Positions 39,469 through 51,544 of a stretch of 64,000 nucleotides of DNA are shown here, piece after piece; the first letter of the stretch is position 1; each line of letters begins with the position of its first letter. Position numbers and translations under genes: made by a program. Source of the DNA: Rotaria sordida (taxonomy: Eukaryota; Rotifera; Eurotatoria; Philodinida; Philodinidae); contig CAJNOL010000043.1 of the NCBI GenBank assembly GCA_905250125.1, positions 1 to 64,000 of the forward strand. Reading direction: 5' to 3'. The notes below the pieces were generated by a model. The model ran no database searches and had not been told where the DNA came from. It saw nothing but the letters and a program-made list of their open reading frames with translations.

Positions 39469-39859
39469 CCCTTTGGAGATCGGTTTAATTTTAAAAGAAA
39501 TTAAGCTCTTTTATTTTTATTTTTACTTTCTAAAACACATGAAAAGAGTTTATATCTATTTAAAAACGTTTTAAAGTGTGATATTATTTAAAACATTCAT
39601 CGAAACATAGACCAACATCATATTCCACACATTCATATAAAATATCGGTACGCTTTTTTGGTCCAAGTTTTGTTCTACTGCAGACAATACATTTTCGTCT
39701 TCGGATAGCTTGCTTGCCATTTGGTTGTATACGGGATGGAAAATGTCTTTCGGTAAGACGAAGAGGTGTTGATGACAACGATGGTCTTTCTTTACCTTCT
39801 TTTTTCATATTTCCAAACGTTTGAACGATCTCATGTACAACTTCTAGGGGATAATCCAA
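39469..39859 (-). mobile_element. PiggyBac transposase 3' fragment with one transposon end
   Basis: The - strand frame 39859-39584 carries RLTERHFPSRIQPNGKQ and the Cys-rich end RRRKCIVCSRTK ... YECVEYDVGLCFDECFK, the piggyBac CRD. The fourth Cys of the usual pattern is Tyr (VEYDVG against IECDVG in the copy at 32849). The 3' terminus is TTAA-CCCTTTGGAGATCGG at 39465-39483. No matching other end was seen beyond 39859, so this is a truncated copy of perhaps 0.4 kb. Confidence 0.78.
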
Positions 39860-42800
39860 AAAGCTTAAGTCTTTTTCCAGTTTTTTCCTTGTACATAATG
39901 TAACTCATAGTGATAGCTCAGTAATTTTTGTTGTATATGACATCATTTATTCAATTATTATTTATTTTAAAGTACGTCGCATGATCATTTAGGTTATTTC
40001 GATGAGATATATTTTGTCTAGTTATATTTAATATATATATAAAATGAAGTTTTGTACTTTGATAAATTAAGGTCATCCTAACCTTATCTCACTATCCGAG
40101 GCTTCCGAAGAACGAATTGTCAGAAAATTTTGAAAATTTCAGGACACGTAGGTCTTGATGAGTGGAACAAAAGTTGTGCTAGACTTGAAGTTTTTGGATA
40201 CTATCCTCTATGGGATGTTGAAATCGAAATAGCCATGTTTTCGCTCTCGTTTCTCTAAGATAGTGTGTTTGATCGAGCTGGGAAATTTTTTGCAGGTACT
40301 CAACAGTGGTAGATCCAGGAGAAGGGTCGAAGGCATCAGCCATCTGCCCTTTGAAATTTATGTATACTATATCCTAAATATTTTTGTGTTTCTATGAGAT
40401 TTACAAAGACAAATAGTGTGTATTTCTCACTACTTTAATGTCTATATTATTTGTATTCTAAAGTGAACGATTCAACAGAAGGATAGCAACTTATGCATAT
40501 GCTCGACGTAATGTTATTATCTTTATCAAATATGTTCTGTGGTAATAATATCGATTTGAGAAATGAAATGTTTATGAACTGTTAGATTGCTCATGAAAAG
40601 GTATTCAACAGGTCGCGAAGCATAATTATTTTTATTAGAACTAACATTCGAATTCAATATTTATCTAAATATGTCTTTTTCTTTTTATATTTTAATCAAA
40701 TACATTCGAAAGTATATAACTATTTAATTATACTAAAATGTTTTCTACGATGGATGTTTGTACCTGCATGTTGATGTTAGACAGTTATGTAGCTGTTATC
40801 TATAGTAGACTTTGTATTTTTTTTTTCTCATAATTATACCTTGTATGGATTCCACGTTCTGGAATTTAGAACCCCTTTTTGTTTGTCCATTAATTCTTTA
40901 TCATAATCAGTTCGTATTGGAATAAATCAGAGAAAGAAAAAAAAAAGGAAGGACGCTATCTCTCGTGTCAATAAATTTTTAAAGAAAAATTAAATCTAAT
41001 TTAATATAAAAAAATTTGAGTAAGAAATTTTTAATCCATAGATGTTCAAAAATTCAAATTTTTGTAGTACAAGGGACGAGTTTTTGATTGAAATAACTTT
41101 TTAATTACTTTTCTTTATAAATTTGACGCAATTGGACAGAAAAACGAATAAAAAAAAGTAGAAAACATGACTTTTTGTGCATTTTTGGAATTAACCGAAA
41201 AAGACACATAAAAAATCGTCTAAAACTCGCTACTTTTCTTGAAAACAATGTGAAAAATCTATTTGTCTGTCTGCTTGAGATTCAAATAAACCGAGAAGAG
41301 AACAATTTCAGCATATATTTCAGTAATAAAAATTGATTTCATAACTGGGACTGATTCGGGTTCTGTGGCTCAGACACAATCCAGTTAGTTATAAAAGACT
41401 TCAAAAATTTTCACTCGTTTCGATACAATATACCATGATACAACACTTTCAAAAAAAAACCGGCAGTAAACTTTCAGTAGTTTCTCAGTTTTTATCATAT
41501 GAGGTGACATGAAAAACACATAAGTTGGAACACATCATTAGCATCTCAATTAGAACGCAATCGATAAATCAGTATTGAGCCTACCAGTTGTATTCAGTTA
41601 CAAAAAACCTATTAACAACTTTCAGTTCTGATTGATATCTACTAGAATGTGATAAAAGATTAGAGAAATCCATCCGACTGTGTGTAGTTTCAATAGACTT
41701 TACTCAGAATATTTATTTATGTTGATACTTTTCGAGTAAACCTTGTTGTCTTTTAGTTAGTCAATTTTTTTTCTCTGTTTGTTTTAAAATCAATGCATAG
41801 TTGTAATCAAGAATGGACAAAACTACAAATAACTACTGATCAACATCGCAATAAACTAATTTTAGCATTTCACCATATGATCCACACTCGCAATGGCACT
41901 ACTACTTTCCTGATTTTTTTTTCTTGATATTTCATAATTCATCTTTATAGGACTTTATCTAAATAATTATGATGTGTTATTTCATTATATTTCCTTCCTT
42001 TAATATTTTGATTGTTTTAGACAATTCTTCTTCTAAACTCTTTTCTTCGTTTAACAATTAAATTTCTTTTTCATTAAATCATTCATATTCGACATCAGAG
42101 GGTATGGGTGTAGACTGGTGAAGAGAAGACGCATACCCATATTTACACTCTCCGAAGAAAAAATGATGTTGCTGTACACTTGATTCTTTTTTGATTAGCA
42201 TTGCCACCTATCCCAGCAACATACGCTTAAATATTAACTAATCATGATTGCTTCATCTACTTTTATGCAGACTTGATCCTAAAAATTAATATCAGAATAA
42301 ATTTTACAATTCCTGACTTTGGAACATATGCCGCTGCAACCTCTATAAGATTGGTAGTATAACTACATTCGAGTAACACTAATCAACAAGTAGAACTACG
42401 TGTTTCATCATTCTAGAGTTTTATTTTCAAAATGAATGAAGTTGTTAATGTTAGCGATTGACTTCTTTTTTTTTCAATAAAAGGTTATATGAGTTGAAAT
42501 TTTGTACTGTTTTGTTAGGACGAGTTACTGTCCAAATTGAAAATTTGTCTAAATTAGTCAATTCGTACTACTTTGTTGATTTCATGTTCAATTCACAATT
42601 ATTTCTGTTGATAAGAAATTTTTATTGTAACAGCAAAAGGAAACTGTGCATATCTTTTATTCTTTGTGCTCATTGACAATGGGATGATATTAACTTTTTT
42701 ATTGTATCAGACAAATTAGAAAAGAATACATTGCTGTTGTAGATATTCGATTTTTGTTCTTATTTTTATTTGATGTTTTTTTAATTATGCTTGAGCTGTT

Positions 42801-43386
42801 ATCTTCTGGCTACTGGGTTTTTTGATCGTGTGTTAAAAATATCTTCATTCTTTCTGATTCAATATGTTTTTATTATTTCATCGTTCTTGTATTACTTAAT
42901 CAACACTATGTAAAGCGATATTCACTTATTGCTTAATTTTGGTTGTATATTCAGTTTGACATCAAACTCTTTTTTTTTAGTTCTATATTTTTTTCGTCAT
43001 GTAGATGTACCAATAAACAAAATCTTTCCTCTTACGTATTTATAGAATGAAATTAATCGTGTCATCGGTTCTATTTTTCTTAAAATACTAGAAAATTTCC
43101 CATAAAATGTTGTATTAGGTTTTTTAAGCAAGTACTTGAGAAGTGTCAATAAACAAAATTCGATAAACGTCATGCAGAGAAAGAGAGAGAGAAAAAAAGA
43201 AAAATATGCGTCGGTCGTTACAATGCTGTTGCGTTCGGTTGTTACTATAACGTCATTGGATTTTTCACAGTGAAAATTGAAAATTTGTTCGACTTGCAGA
43301 AAGCAAAAAAAAGCACACGTTAATTTTAAGTTACTTCTTTATCAACATTGTTGCATCTTAATTTATTATTGTTTTAGATCGAAGTG
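39860..43386. other. Gene-free region upstream of the kinase
   Basis: About 3.5 kb without a convincing ORF. A partial inverted repeat around GGGTATGGGTGTAGACTGG and ATACCCATATTTACACTC lies at 42100-42155. A (GA)n-rich purine tract at 43175-43203 lies 180 bp before the kinase ATG. No promoter motif is claimed. Confidence 0.5.
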
Positions 43387-46300
43387 ATGGCACGAAAAAA
43401 TGAAAATTTGATTACACGCAATCAACAAATCGGCAAAGGTGGCTTTGGAACTGTTTATATAGGAAGTTATCGTGACTACAAAGAAGTAGGAATTAAAGAT
43501 ATCAATAGTAAACTATCAACTGAAGCTTTAGCTGAAGCAAATTTACTCAAAACTCTTACACATCCGAATATTATTCAGTATATTGATATTGTTCAAACAC
43601 CAAATCAAACGTCAATTATCATGGAATTTATCGATGGTGGTTCACTGTATGATTACATTCAAAGAACAACTCAATCATTAACATATTGGAAAGTTACTCG
43701 ACAGATCATGATTGATGTTGCACATGCTATGGCTTATTTACATAGTCAACGTATTGTTCATGCTGATTTGAAAAGTCCTAATGTTTTGTTGAGACATAAT
43801 TATGTAGCAGTCATATGTGATTTTGGTCTTGCAAGAACAATTGCTGATTCAAGAGCAGTTACTACATGTTCTGTTGCAGGTATGTCATTAATAGATTATT
43901 GAACATAATTTTACTTATTTGGTTTTTATTATTCGAATTCGCCCACTTTGAAAATATATACTGATTGGAGAATATCTATATAATGAAATAATCTTTCGTA
44001 ATTATTATCGTTTATGAGTCGAAAAAGTAAATCTAATTGTTTCTTGAACAATTGAAACCATTTAATTGTATATATTTCATAGTATGATTGCATCTCCATT
44101 GAAGTTTGATTTTTTTAAATTTAATTTACAATAAATGTTGAAAATAATTTCGACTAATTTAAACATACATTTCATCTTATTTCAAAATATTACGAAAAAA
44201 GACGATTTAAATTTGTTAATTTTATCAATTTACTTTCATTATTGATATTTATATTAAATTGAATTTAATCTTTAATAGGTATTATACAAACATAAGTTTT
44301 CATTTTCTATTTATTGATAAATTCATCGAAATAAAAAGAATTCTTTTGATTGATGATTTATTCTAACGTTCATATAAAAGTTTAACAAATTTTAATTCAA
44401 ATTTTGTGAAGTTTTTAATCGAATTCCATCTAGTATGGTTTCGATGAAACATATCGAGTCATAATCTGATACACAATTATTCGGGAATATAGATTTGTGT
44501 AAGAAATATATACTTTTATTTTTTCGATGGACTTTTGTGAAACCCTCTGTATTTATTAAAGCATCTGACTGACCGATTGAGTGGGTATCTGAGATCCGTT
44601 TTTAAAAATTCAACGACATTTGGAGGATATAAATATGGGAAAAACAATAATTAACATCTGATAGTTTCATTATATAGTGATACATGATTCAATCGTAAAG
44701 CTACCACTGATATTTCAGATGTTATATGCATATATATTTTAATTATCATCTTGTGTGACTTACAGTGGTTACCAAAATTATTCACCAAGACTTATTTTCA
44801 ATTTTTTTGTGTTGTCGAAAGTGCTAGAAAGATTCCAAATAGTAATTCAAATAGAAAAAAATTGTTTGTAAAAAGAATATAAGGAAATAAAGATTTTTAA
44901 AGATGATAAGAGCTCTAGAAAACCAAAAGTCCATTTTTTCAGCATTTAGAACACTAGAATAAAGCATCTTCTACAAAACCAGGCGTCTTCGAGTTCTCTA
45001 GGACGTTTTTTGACTGAGATACAATAATTTGATTCAAGTTCAAAAAAATTGCTTTTCTATACGAAATAATAAAAAAAAAAACGAATTTAGAGGCTTCCGT
45101 AAAATTGTTGTATCTAAACTAAAGAACGTTGAAGAAAATTTGAAAATGTCTCATTTTGTAGAGAATTGTTTGCTCTATCATTTTATGTAGTCTAAAAAAA
45201 CTGTATTTACGTGTTCTAGGTTCTGAAAAACGAGGATTCTAGTTTTCTGGAGTCTCTTTCTTTGCGAATCGGATATTAGTTTCTATTTTCGTATATTTCT
45301 GTTGGAAAAAATTTTCTCTACTCGAATCACTATATGGATTTTTTCTAGTACTTACGGCAAAAGAAAAAAAATTGAAAATAAACCTTGTTGAATAAATTTG
45401 ATACTTGCTATAGATTTATCTTCGGCAAAGTCTTAAACGTCGAGAAGAAATTTTTGTATGGCTTATATCAATCAAATAATAGAGATAATAATAATCAGTA
45501 GATAGAAACTAAAATGACATATAAGAGATAATTTTTCATTTATATTTAACATTAGTATTTCATGCTATGAGTACACTAAAAAAGAATTCATGTTAGAATG
45601 TATAAACACAAGAAAAAAAATACTAACATATTTTGAGATTCGTATAGTCTTTGCCTTGTGTAATCGAGTTTCACTCAAATGTCAGTCTATTTTTTTTCTA
45701 TTGTCTTTATAGGAACAGTGGAATGGTTTGCACCAGAACTTTGTTTGGATCGACCAGAGAGAAGTTCATTTCAGTCTGATATATGGGCATTTGGATGTAT
45801 CTTGCTCGAAATCATTTCAAAGAAAATTCCATGGGACGATGTTTACAGCAATAGTAAAATTCTCATAAATGCATTGGCTAAGCGAGAGAATGCAATTATA
45901 TTTGAAAATATTTGTCTTACTCAGAGAGCTCCGGAAAAATTACGTACAATTCTTTGCCGTTGCTGTTCCTGGGAAAAAACTCAACGGCCTGAGTTTCCTA
46001 CTATAGTTCAGGAGCTTACTGCTATCTCCGATGTAGATATTCACAATATTAACCAAGGAAAAGAAAAACCATTGTCATCGAATTCATCAAATACAAGACC
46101 ATCGACTAGTAAAAAAAGATCTCCAAGCAAACCTTCATCGTCATCAACAAAAGTAAATGATGCAAATTCCGATAAATATGTAATTGCGATGGCTCAAATA
46201 AAACTTGAAAATTCAGATCGAAAACGTAAGTCTTCAGCAGTACACCGAACAGATGATTCTACTGATAAATCTGCTATTGAAGACAATACGAGATATGATC

Positions 46301-46392
46301 CTATCAATGATCGTTATCTTCATAAAGGACCACGTGGTGGTTGGTACTATTTAACTCCTAATGGCAGTAAAATATACATAAAAACTGACTAA
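43387..46392 (+). CDS. TKL-like protein kinase with C-terminal RGG-x-YY basic motif
   Basis: Two exons (43387-43879, 45713-46392) join in frame to 390 residues. The kinase domain occupies residues ~8-245: glycine loop GKGGFGTVY, beta-3 Lys in VGIKDI, alpha-C Glu in ALAEANLLK, catalytic loop VHADLKSPNVLL, DFG in CDFGLAR, WFAPEL (APE) and SDIWAFGCILLEI. The catalytic Asp, Lys and Asn are intact, so it should be active. The HRD Arg is Ala (HAD), so it is a non-RD kinase. Residues ~265-330 are Ser/Lys-rich and probably disordered. The C-terminus ends GPRGGWYYLTPNGSKIYIK, like the small basic adaptor motif found repeatedly in chlorella-virus and other large-virus proteins. The ATG at 43387 gives a short N-terminus. 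The 1.8-kb intron holds a MITE. Confidence 0.88.
44762..45415. repeat. Foldback MITE family B, copy 2 (kinase intron)
   Basis: The left end is TA-CAGTGGTTACCAAAATTATT then CACCAAGACTTATTTTCAAT. The right end, read on the - strand, is TA-GCAAGTATCAAATTTATT then CAACAAGGTTTATTTTCAAT. The arms continue with GTGCTAGAAAGATTCCAAAT-like sequence. It is about 650 bp with no ORF. TA flanks suggest a Tc1/mariner-type element. Confidence 0.78.
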
Positions 46393-46427
46393 ATTTCAAT
46401 GTAGACCTTGTCTTAAAATTATTTCTT

Positions 46428-46558
46428 ATGATGAGGGTGTGGGTGTGGGTGTGGAGTGTGGATGTGGGTGTGGAGTGTAGATGGGGGTGTGGGTGTAGGT
46501 GCGTGTGTGGGTGTAGTTCTGTTTATCCACACGCACACGCACACCCACACCCACTCCG
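46428..46558. repeat. Telomere-like (TGTGGG)n tract with opposed CCCACA tract
   Basis: The + strand has repeated TGTGGG/TGTGGA units at 46435-46518, followed after a short spacer by ACACGCACACCCACACCC at 46531-46553, so the two can fold back on each other. TGTGGG is, as I recall, the bdelloid (Adineta vaga) telomeric unit. The short ORF over this tract is not a gene. Confidence 0.75.
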
Positions 46559-47745
46559 TTCAAATGAGCGAAAGAACTGTTCGAACAGCTCATTTGAACG
46601 AACCGAACTTTTGAAACAGCTCATTTCATATGAGCTGAACTGTTAGAACAGCTCATTCGAATGAACTGAACTTTTTGTAGGGGTACCCATAGGTTCTCAA
46701 GGGCTACCCATAGGTCCTTCAGGGCTACCCTATACGAGATGCATAGGTTCTCAATTCCTACTGTTGGGCGATACCCTTGGGTCCTCAAGTCCTATTATTG
46801 GGGGTACTCTTGGGTTCCCAAGTCTTACTACTGGAAGGTATCCGAGCGGGTTCAAATTTTTTTCCCTTTATTGTGAGGGCAAGTGATGGGCATGTTCGGG
46901 CCAATCATAGGGTTATCGAGGGTGCTCTATCGATTGATGGGCATATGTAGGGGTGCCCACCCGTCCCATCACTGAGAAATAGGATCCTACCATATGATTG
47001 GTCCAAAAATAGACCAATCAGATTTCAGGAGCCGTCTTTTCTCTTATTGTAAGGACAACACATAGCCATGTTCGGGCCAATCATAGGGTTATCGAGGATG
47101 CTCTATCGATTGATGGGTATATGTATGGGCTACTACCCAGTGAAACACGGCGAAAATTCAGCTTTGGCATTTATCCTTGAGGACCCAAGGATATCCCCAA
47201 TAATAGGACTTGAGGACCCAAGAGTATCCCCCAATAATAGGACTTGAAGATCTAAGGGCATTCCCCAATAATAGGACTTGAGGGCCAAAGGGTACCCCCC
47301 AATAGTAGGACTTGAGGACCAAAGGGTACCCCCAATAATAGGACGTGAGGACCCAAGGGTATCCGTGAGCAATAGGACTTAAGGACCTATAGGCACCCCT
47401 ATATGGCAGCTCTCGAGAACCTATGAGTACCCCTAGAAATAGTTAGGTTCGTTCGAATGAGCTGTTCGAAGAGTTTGGCTCATTTGAAATGAGGTGTTGA
47501 AAAAGCTCGGTTCGTTCGAGTGAGCTGTTCTAACAGTTCAGCTCATATGAAATGAGCTGTTCCAAAAGCTCGGTTCGTTCAAATGAGCTGTTCTAACAGT
47601 TCAGCTCATGTGAGATGAGCTGTTTGAGAAAGGTCAGTTCGCTCAAATGAACTGTTCGAAAAGTTCAGTTCGTCTCAGTGAGCGTTTTCAACGGCTCATT
47701 ATTTGTGAGCTTGAGCTGAGCTTGCGTACCCCTAATCAGGACCGA
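46555..47745. repeat. Complex inverted-repeat block with two minisatellites
   Basis: The outer arms (46555-46680 and 47450-47700) consist of GAGCTGTTC/GAACAGCTC units with a ~63-bp period on the right. Next inward, (C)CATAGGTTCTC on the left mirrors GAGAACCTATG on the right. Inside are ~36-bp units (AATAATAGGACTTGAGGACC) repeated about six times at 47165-47380, with inverted counterparts at 46755-46850. The centre holds a direct repeat of GTTCGGGCCAATCATAGGGT at 46892 and 47073. The base composition is unlike the surroundings. Open frames here are by-products of the repeats. Confidence 0.8.
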
Positions 47746-48002
47746 TATAGTCACAGGGTCAAATTTCGCTAATAAAAAAAAGTTCATTATTGATATATGA
47801 TTTCAATATAGATAATGGCCAGAGGTTCATTTTTTTTTCTGCATAGAGAGAATAAATATATTGAAAAAATTGTTTCCGTCGGCTATAAAACATAATGAAG
47901 AGAATAATAACACAAGATGAACATTCGCAATGTAATATTATATATACGACTATAAAAAAAAAATGACGTCTCATTTCTCGTCTTCGTTCAATTGAAATCA
48001 AT

Positions 48003-50423
48003 ATGGTTACTCTCTTCAATGATTTACCTGATCTATCATTGATAGAAATATTTTCTTATTTATCTTGTGTCGATGCTTTATGGTGTTTCAATAATCTCAA
48101 TATTCGTTTAACAAGATTATTAATTGAACGTGGTTTTTATTATCATATTAATTTATCATCCATGCGGTATCATCGATTCAAAAAAATTTTACCATTACTT
48201 CGATTGAATGTAATTCAATCACTTGTCTTTGATTGTTATTCGTCACCACTTCAGCTAAGATGTTGCCCTTATTTACCACATTTAAGAATATTAAAAGTAA
48301 AAGGTGTACGAAACGTGGTTGATGTTTTTAATTTTGCACAACGGCATGCCACTACATTAACTCATTTAACAGTTGAATCAAGCGAGTATTTTGAAACAGT
48401 AAGTATAATTCTCAATAATCTTATATAAGCAGTAATTCCAATAGAGTGTATGAAAAGGTGTAAAAGACTAGTCGAACGTTTTATTTTTATGTGATTGACA
48501 TGTACAGACGTTAAGATTTGTTGATGTCACGTGATTTTTTTTTCTTTGCTCAAGAAGTTTATGCACATGAGAAAACAGTTTGAGTAGGAAAGTATAAAAT
48601 TTTTGTATTTATGATTGCTTGATAGTTCTTGCATATTTATTGACGTATAAAACAATGGTTGAAGATAACATTCTATGATCACATTATCGTGTTCTATGCA
48701 AGAATATATCTAAGGAAAATATTTCATCAGACTTTCCTTTCGAAAGAAATAGATCAATTATTTTTGAAAGATTAATGCTAAATATACAAAAATCTCTTGG
48801 AAAACTTGTTTTTGTGTAAAAGATGTCGAAGCTTTAGATCTCTCTATATTGATGTCTAGTTTTTTTTCCCTAAACAATTTCTCTGTTATTGGCAAGTTTA
48901 GATAAGTAAAGAGAAAATTTTAACTTTCAATTAATAATAGAGGTATATATTATTTTAATATTTATTTTTTCTTTCGTTAAGTTTGGTCTAAGTAGAAAAT
49001 TATGTTATCCATCATGGAATTTATGTGAATTCATTACTGAAATTCTTAATCATCTGTCTGCTCTTCGTTCACTTGATTTAGGAATGGAGTCATCGTTTTT
49101 CTTACATCATTGGCCATTTAAAATAATAGAAATACCTTTAACTTATTTGGCTATTACATTGAGCACAACGCGGAACTTATTAGACATAATGTCGACTGAA
49201 CCATTGTCACGTACATTAGAACAGTTACACATTAAATTAGCTCATGAATGTTTTCTTATAAATAGTAGTCTAGATGGTATAAATCTTTTGCCTCAAATGA
49301 AATCTTTACATACATTTAGTTTTGTTAAATCATTCGATTGGCATTCGATGGTAGAATGGACATTTGTTAATCTATTGACTTCTTCTAATGTTATGCCTGC
49401 TTTACGTCGAATCAATTTCTCAATTGTTATTAGTGTTGATGATCTTATTCAAATGAAGAATTCCGCACTTTTTACAGACTTTCGTCATATTGATGTTCAT
49501 TATGCTTTTATTATCAATGATGATCGTCCACATATAGAACTTGTTAATTATGTCCCATATGGTAATCAATGTCATCCTCGTCAAACAGGTAGTGCAACAT
49601 TTATTTCTGATTCTTGGCCTGATAATCAACCATTCACAACTCCAAGTCAAATCTATGTAAATTTAAGATTATTTCAGTTTTAGACTATTCCTTTAATATT
49701 CTGTTGTTTTTTCAGGCAAGGAAACCCAAAATTCGACAACATCTATTCTATAGTTTACCATGGACTTTTAATGAATTTTTTCAATTAAGTGTTCCAGATA
49801 GATGTATTTATCAATTAGAAGTATTTAAATCTTGTTCAATTAGTGAAATCTATTCGTCTAATTTAATTAAATTGAATATGTCAGATAATCGTGCATCATC
49901 TACTACATTCTTCTCTCAAATAATGAATTCAAATAAGATAGTCGAACTTTATTTATTTCGATGTAATAGACAAGTGTCTATGAATTTACCTAATGTTTCT
50001 CATCTTATTCTTATCGATAGTTTGGATTCATTGAATAGTTGTTCACTTTCGTTAAATATTCGATCTATTCAAATCATTCTTCATTATGAATGTCTTCGTT
50101 TTGCAACTGGTGATTGGACTGCTTTACATTCACTCTCAATTTTACCATTGTTGAAATCTTTACGTATACTTTTATATGGAATGCATATTCCTCCAGATGA
50201 TACAAGTTGTCAAATCATTGCAGAGATAACACCAAATTTATTCGATTTCTCTTTTTGTTTTCGACGTATTTATCATCAAAATTCTTATGATACTGTTGCA
50301 GCATACAAGGAACATTGTTTATTTATTGAAAAATTACGAAAGCGTATTCTTAATTTATCATTAGATGAACAACCATATGTTTTTGTTGAAAAAGATGGTT
50401 GTGGACTTATTATGTGGTTTTGA
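48003..50423 (+). CDS. F-box protein (bdelloid expanded family)
   Basis: Three exons (48003-48398, 48982-49656, 49716-50423) join in phase to 592 residues. Residues ~5-45 match an F-box: FNDLPDLSLIEIFSYLSCVD followed by ALWCFNNLNIRLTRLL, the segment that would bind Skp1 in an SCF ubiquitin ligase. The rest is a Leu/Ile-rich region with irregular repeats (LRILKVKGVRNV, LTHLTVES, LEQLHIKL, IVELYLFRC, LKSLRILLYG), plausibly an LRR-like substrate-binding domain. It ends ...CGLIMWF-stop. Such proteins form a large family in bdelloid genomes. The substrate is unknown. The intact frame and good splice sites argue for a functional gene. Confidence 0.85.
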
Positions 50424-50972
50424 TTGATTGATATATTTAATATATTTTCGTCTATTTCATTTCATGTCTCATTTTTAACATCAATATTATTATAAATAAT
50501 CATGAATTTCAATAAAAACAAGAAATTTATATCTGATAATGAGTTTTCTATTTCGATAAACAGTTTTTGTCAGTGGTTAAAAGCAAGATTTGTAGAAAGA
50601 ATAGAATGTAATTAATTCGTTTGTTTAATTTGATCTTTGTTTCAAATTGAAGTTAAAATTCTGATTAATGACATTTCTTTTTGGAATTATTTGAGTAAGA
50701 AAGATCTCAACTGAGATTAATTATCATTGTTCTACTGTGTTAGTTGATTCTATTAGTAGATGTGACGTTTAAAGAAAGAAGAAGATTGTTCAACAAATGA
50801 TAAAGAGTAAAACATGATTTAATAATAATAATAAAAAGATGGATTTAACAAAAAAACTAAATAAATAAATATAAATATTCATCTTGTTTTATTTTAATTG
50901 TTGATGATGTTTAATCCGAAACGAATCTAAATATAGAACTGATCAAAAATGAGAATAGTTTTCATTTTAGTA

Positions 50973-51544
50973 TTACCTCACTGGACCTATTGTTAAGATT
51001 TTTCTTTTAATTTGTTGAATACTTCTCTTAGTGACTTTTGTAAGATTTTCTTTTTTGACATGAATTTCGTTGATTCGTTTGACATTTATGGCGCAATATT
51101 TGCAAAAGAACTAAAAACAAACAACGTTATATTTAATAATATGAAACAATAAAAATGACTTTATTTTTATTATTTAAAAGTACATATTGATCTAATCGAA
51201 TGATTTTTTTGCATTCTCGACAAGTGTTCATTTCCCTTAAGATAAAATAATAAACCGGCTAAAAAAAGTTTATTAATTTATATTAAATTATTAGATTAGT
51301 TTTTTTTATTACCCTGATCGTCCATCTGCAAATTTGATATTCCGTTGTCAATCCGATTTGCACATGTTGAACAAAATAATGATGATGAATTTTCCACATC
51401 CTTTTCATTACAAATTAAACATTTTTTTTTTTTTATCCCGGAGTCATTGAACTTGATGCCATTAAGACGACGTAAATAAGAATATGTGTGTATGTGTATA
51501 ACAGTGTATGTGTGTTTGTTAAATGTAAAGAAAATTCGAGTCAA
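50973..51544 (-). CDS. Small CxxC-repeat zinc-binding protein, exon joins partly unresolved
   Basis: Three - strand blocks carry paired CxxC motifs. Block A (51544-51317) has KCLICNEKDVENSSSLFCSTCANR. Block B (51258-51184) has NTCRECKKIIRLDQY. Block C (51110-50973) has FFCKYCAINVKRINE and a basic tail ending IGPVR-TAA. B and C join in phase at a GT-AG intron; together their cysteines would make one zinc finger. A to B does not join in phase with standard sites, so either B's own ATG starts the protein, A belongs to another transcript, or the locus has a frameshift. The family is not recognised. Confidence 0.5.

Noticed and set aside
42100..42155. Partial inverted repeat GGGTATGGGTGTAGACTGG / ATACCCATATTTACACTC
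   Set aside because: Arms are imperfect and short; could be an element end but no partner was identified.
47133..47372. Open frame with GSS-P-I-IGG repeats on the - strand
   Set aside because: It is the 36-bp minisatellite read through; unit length divisible by three keeps it open. No start context or splice support.
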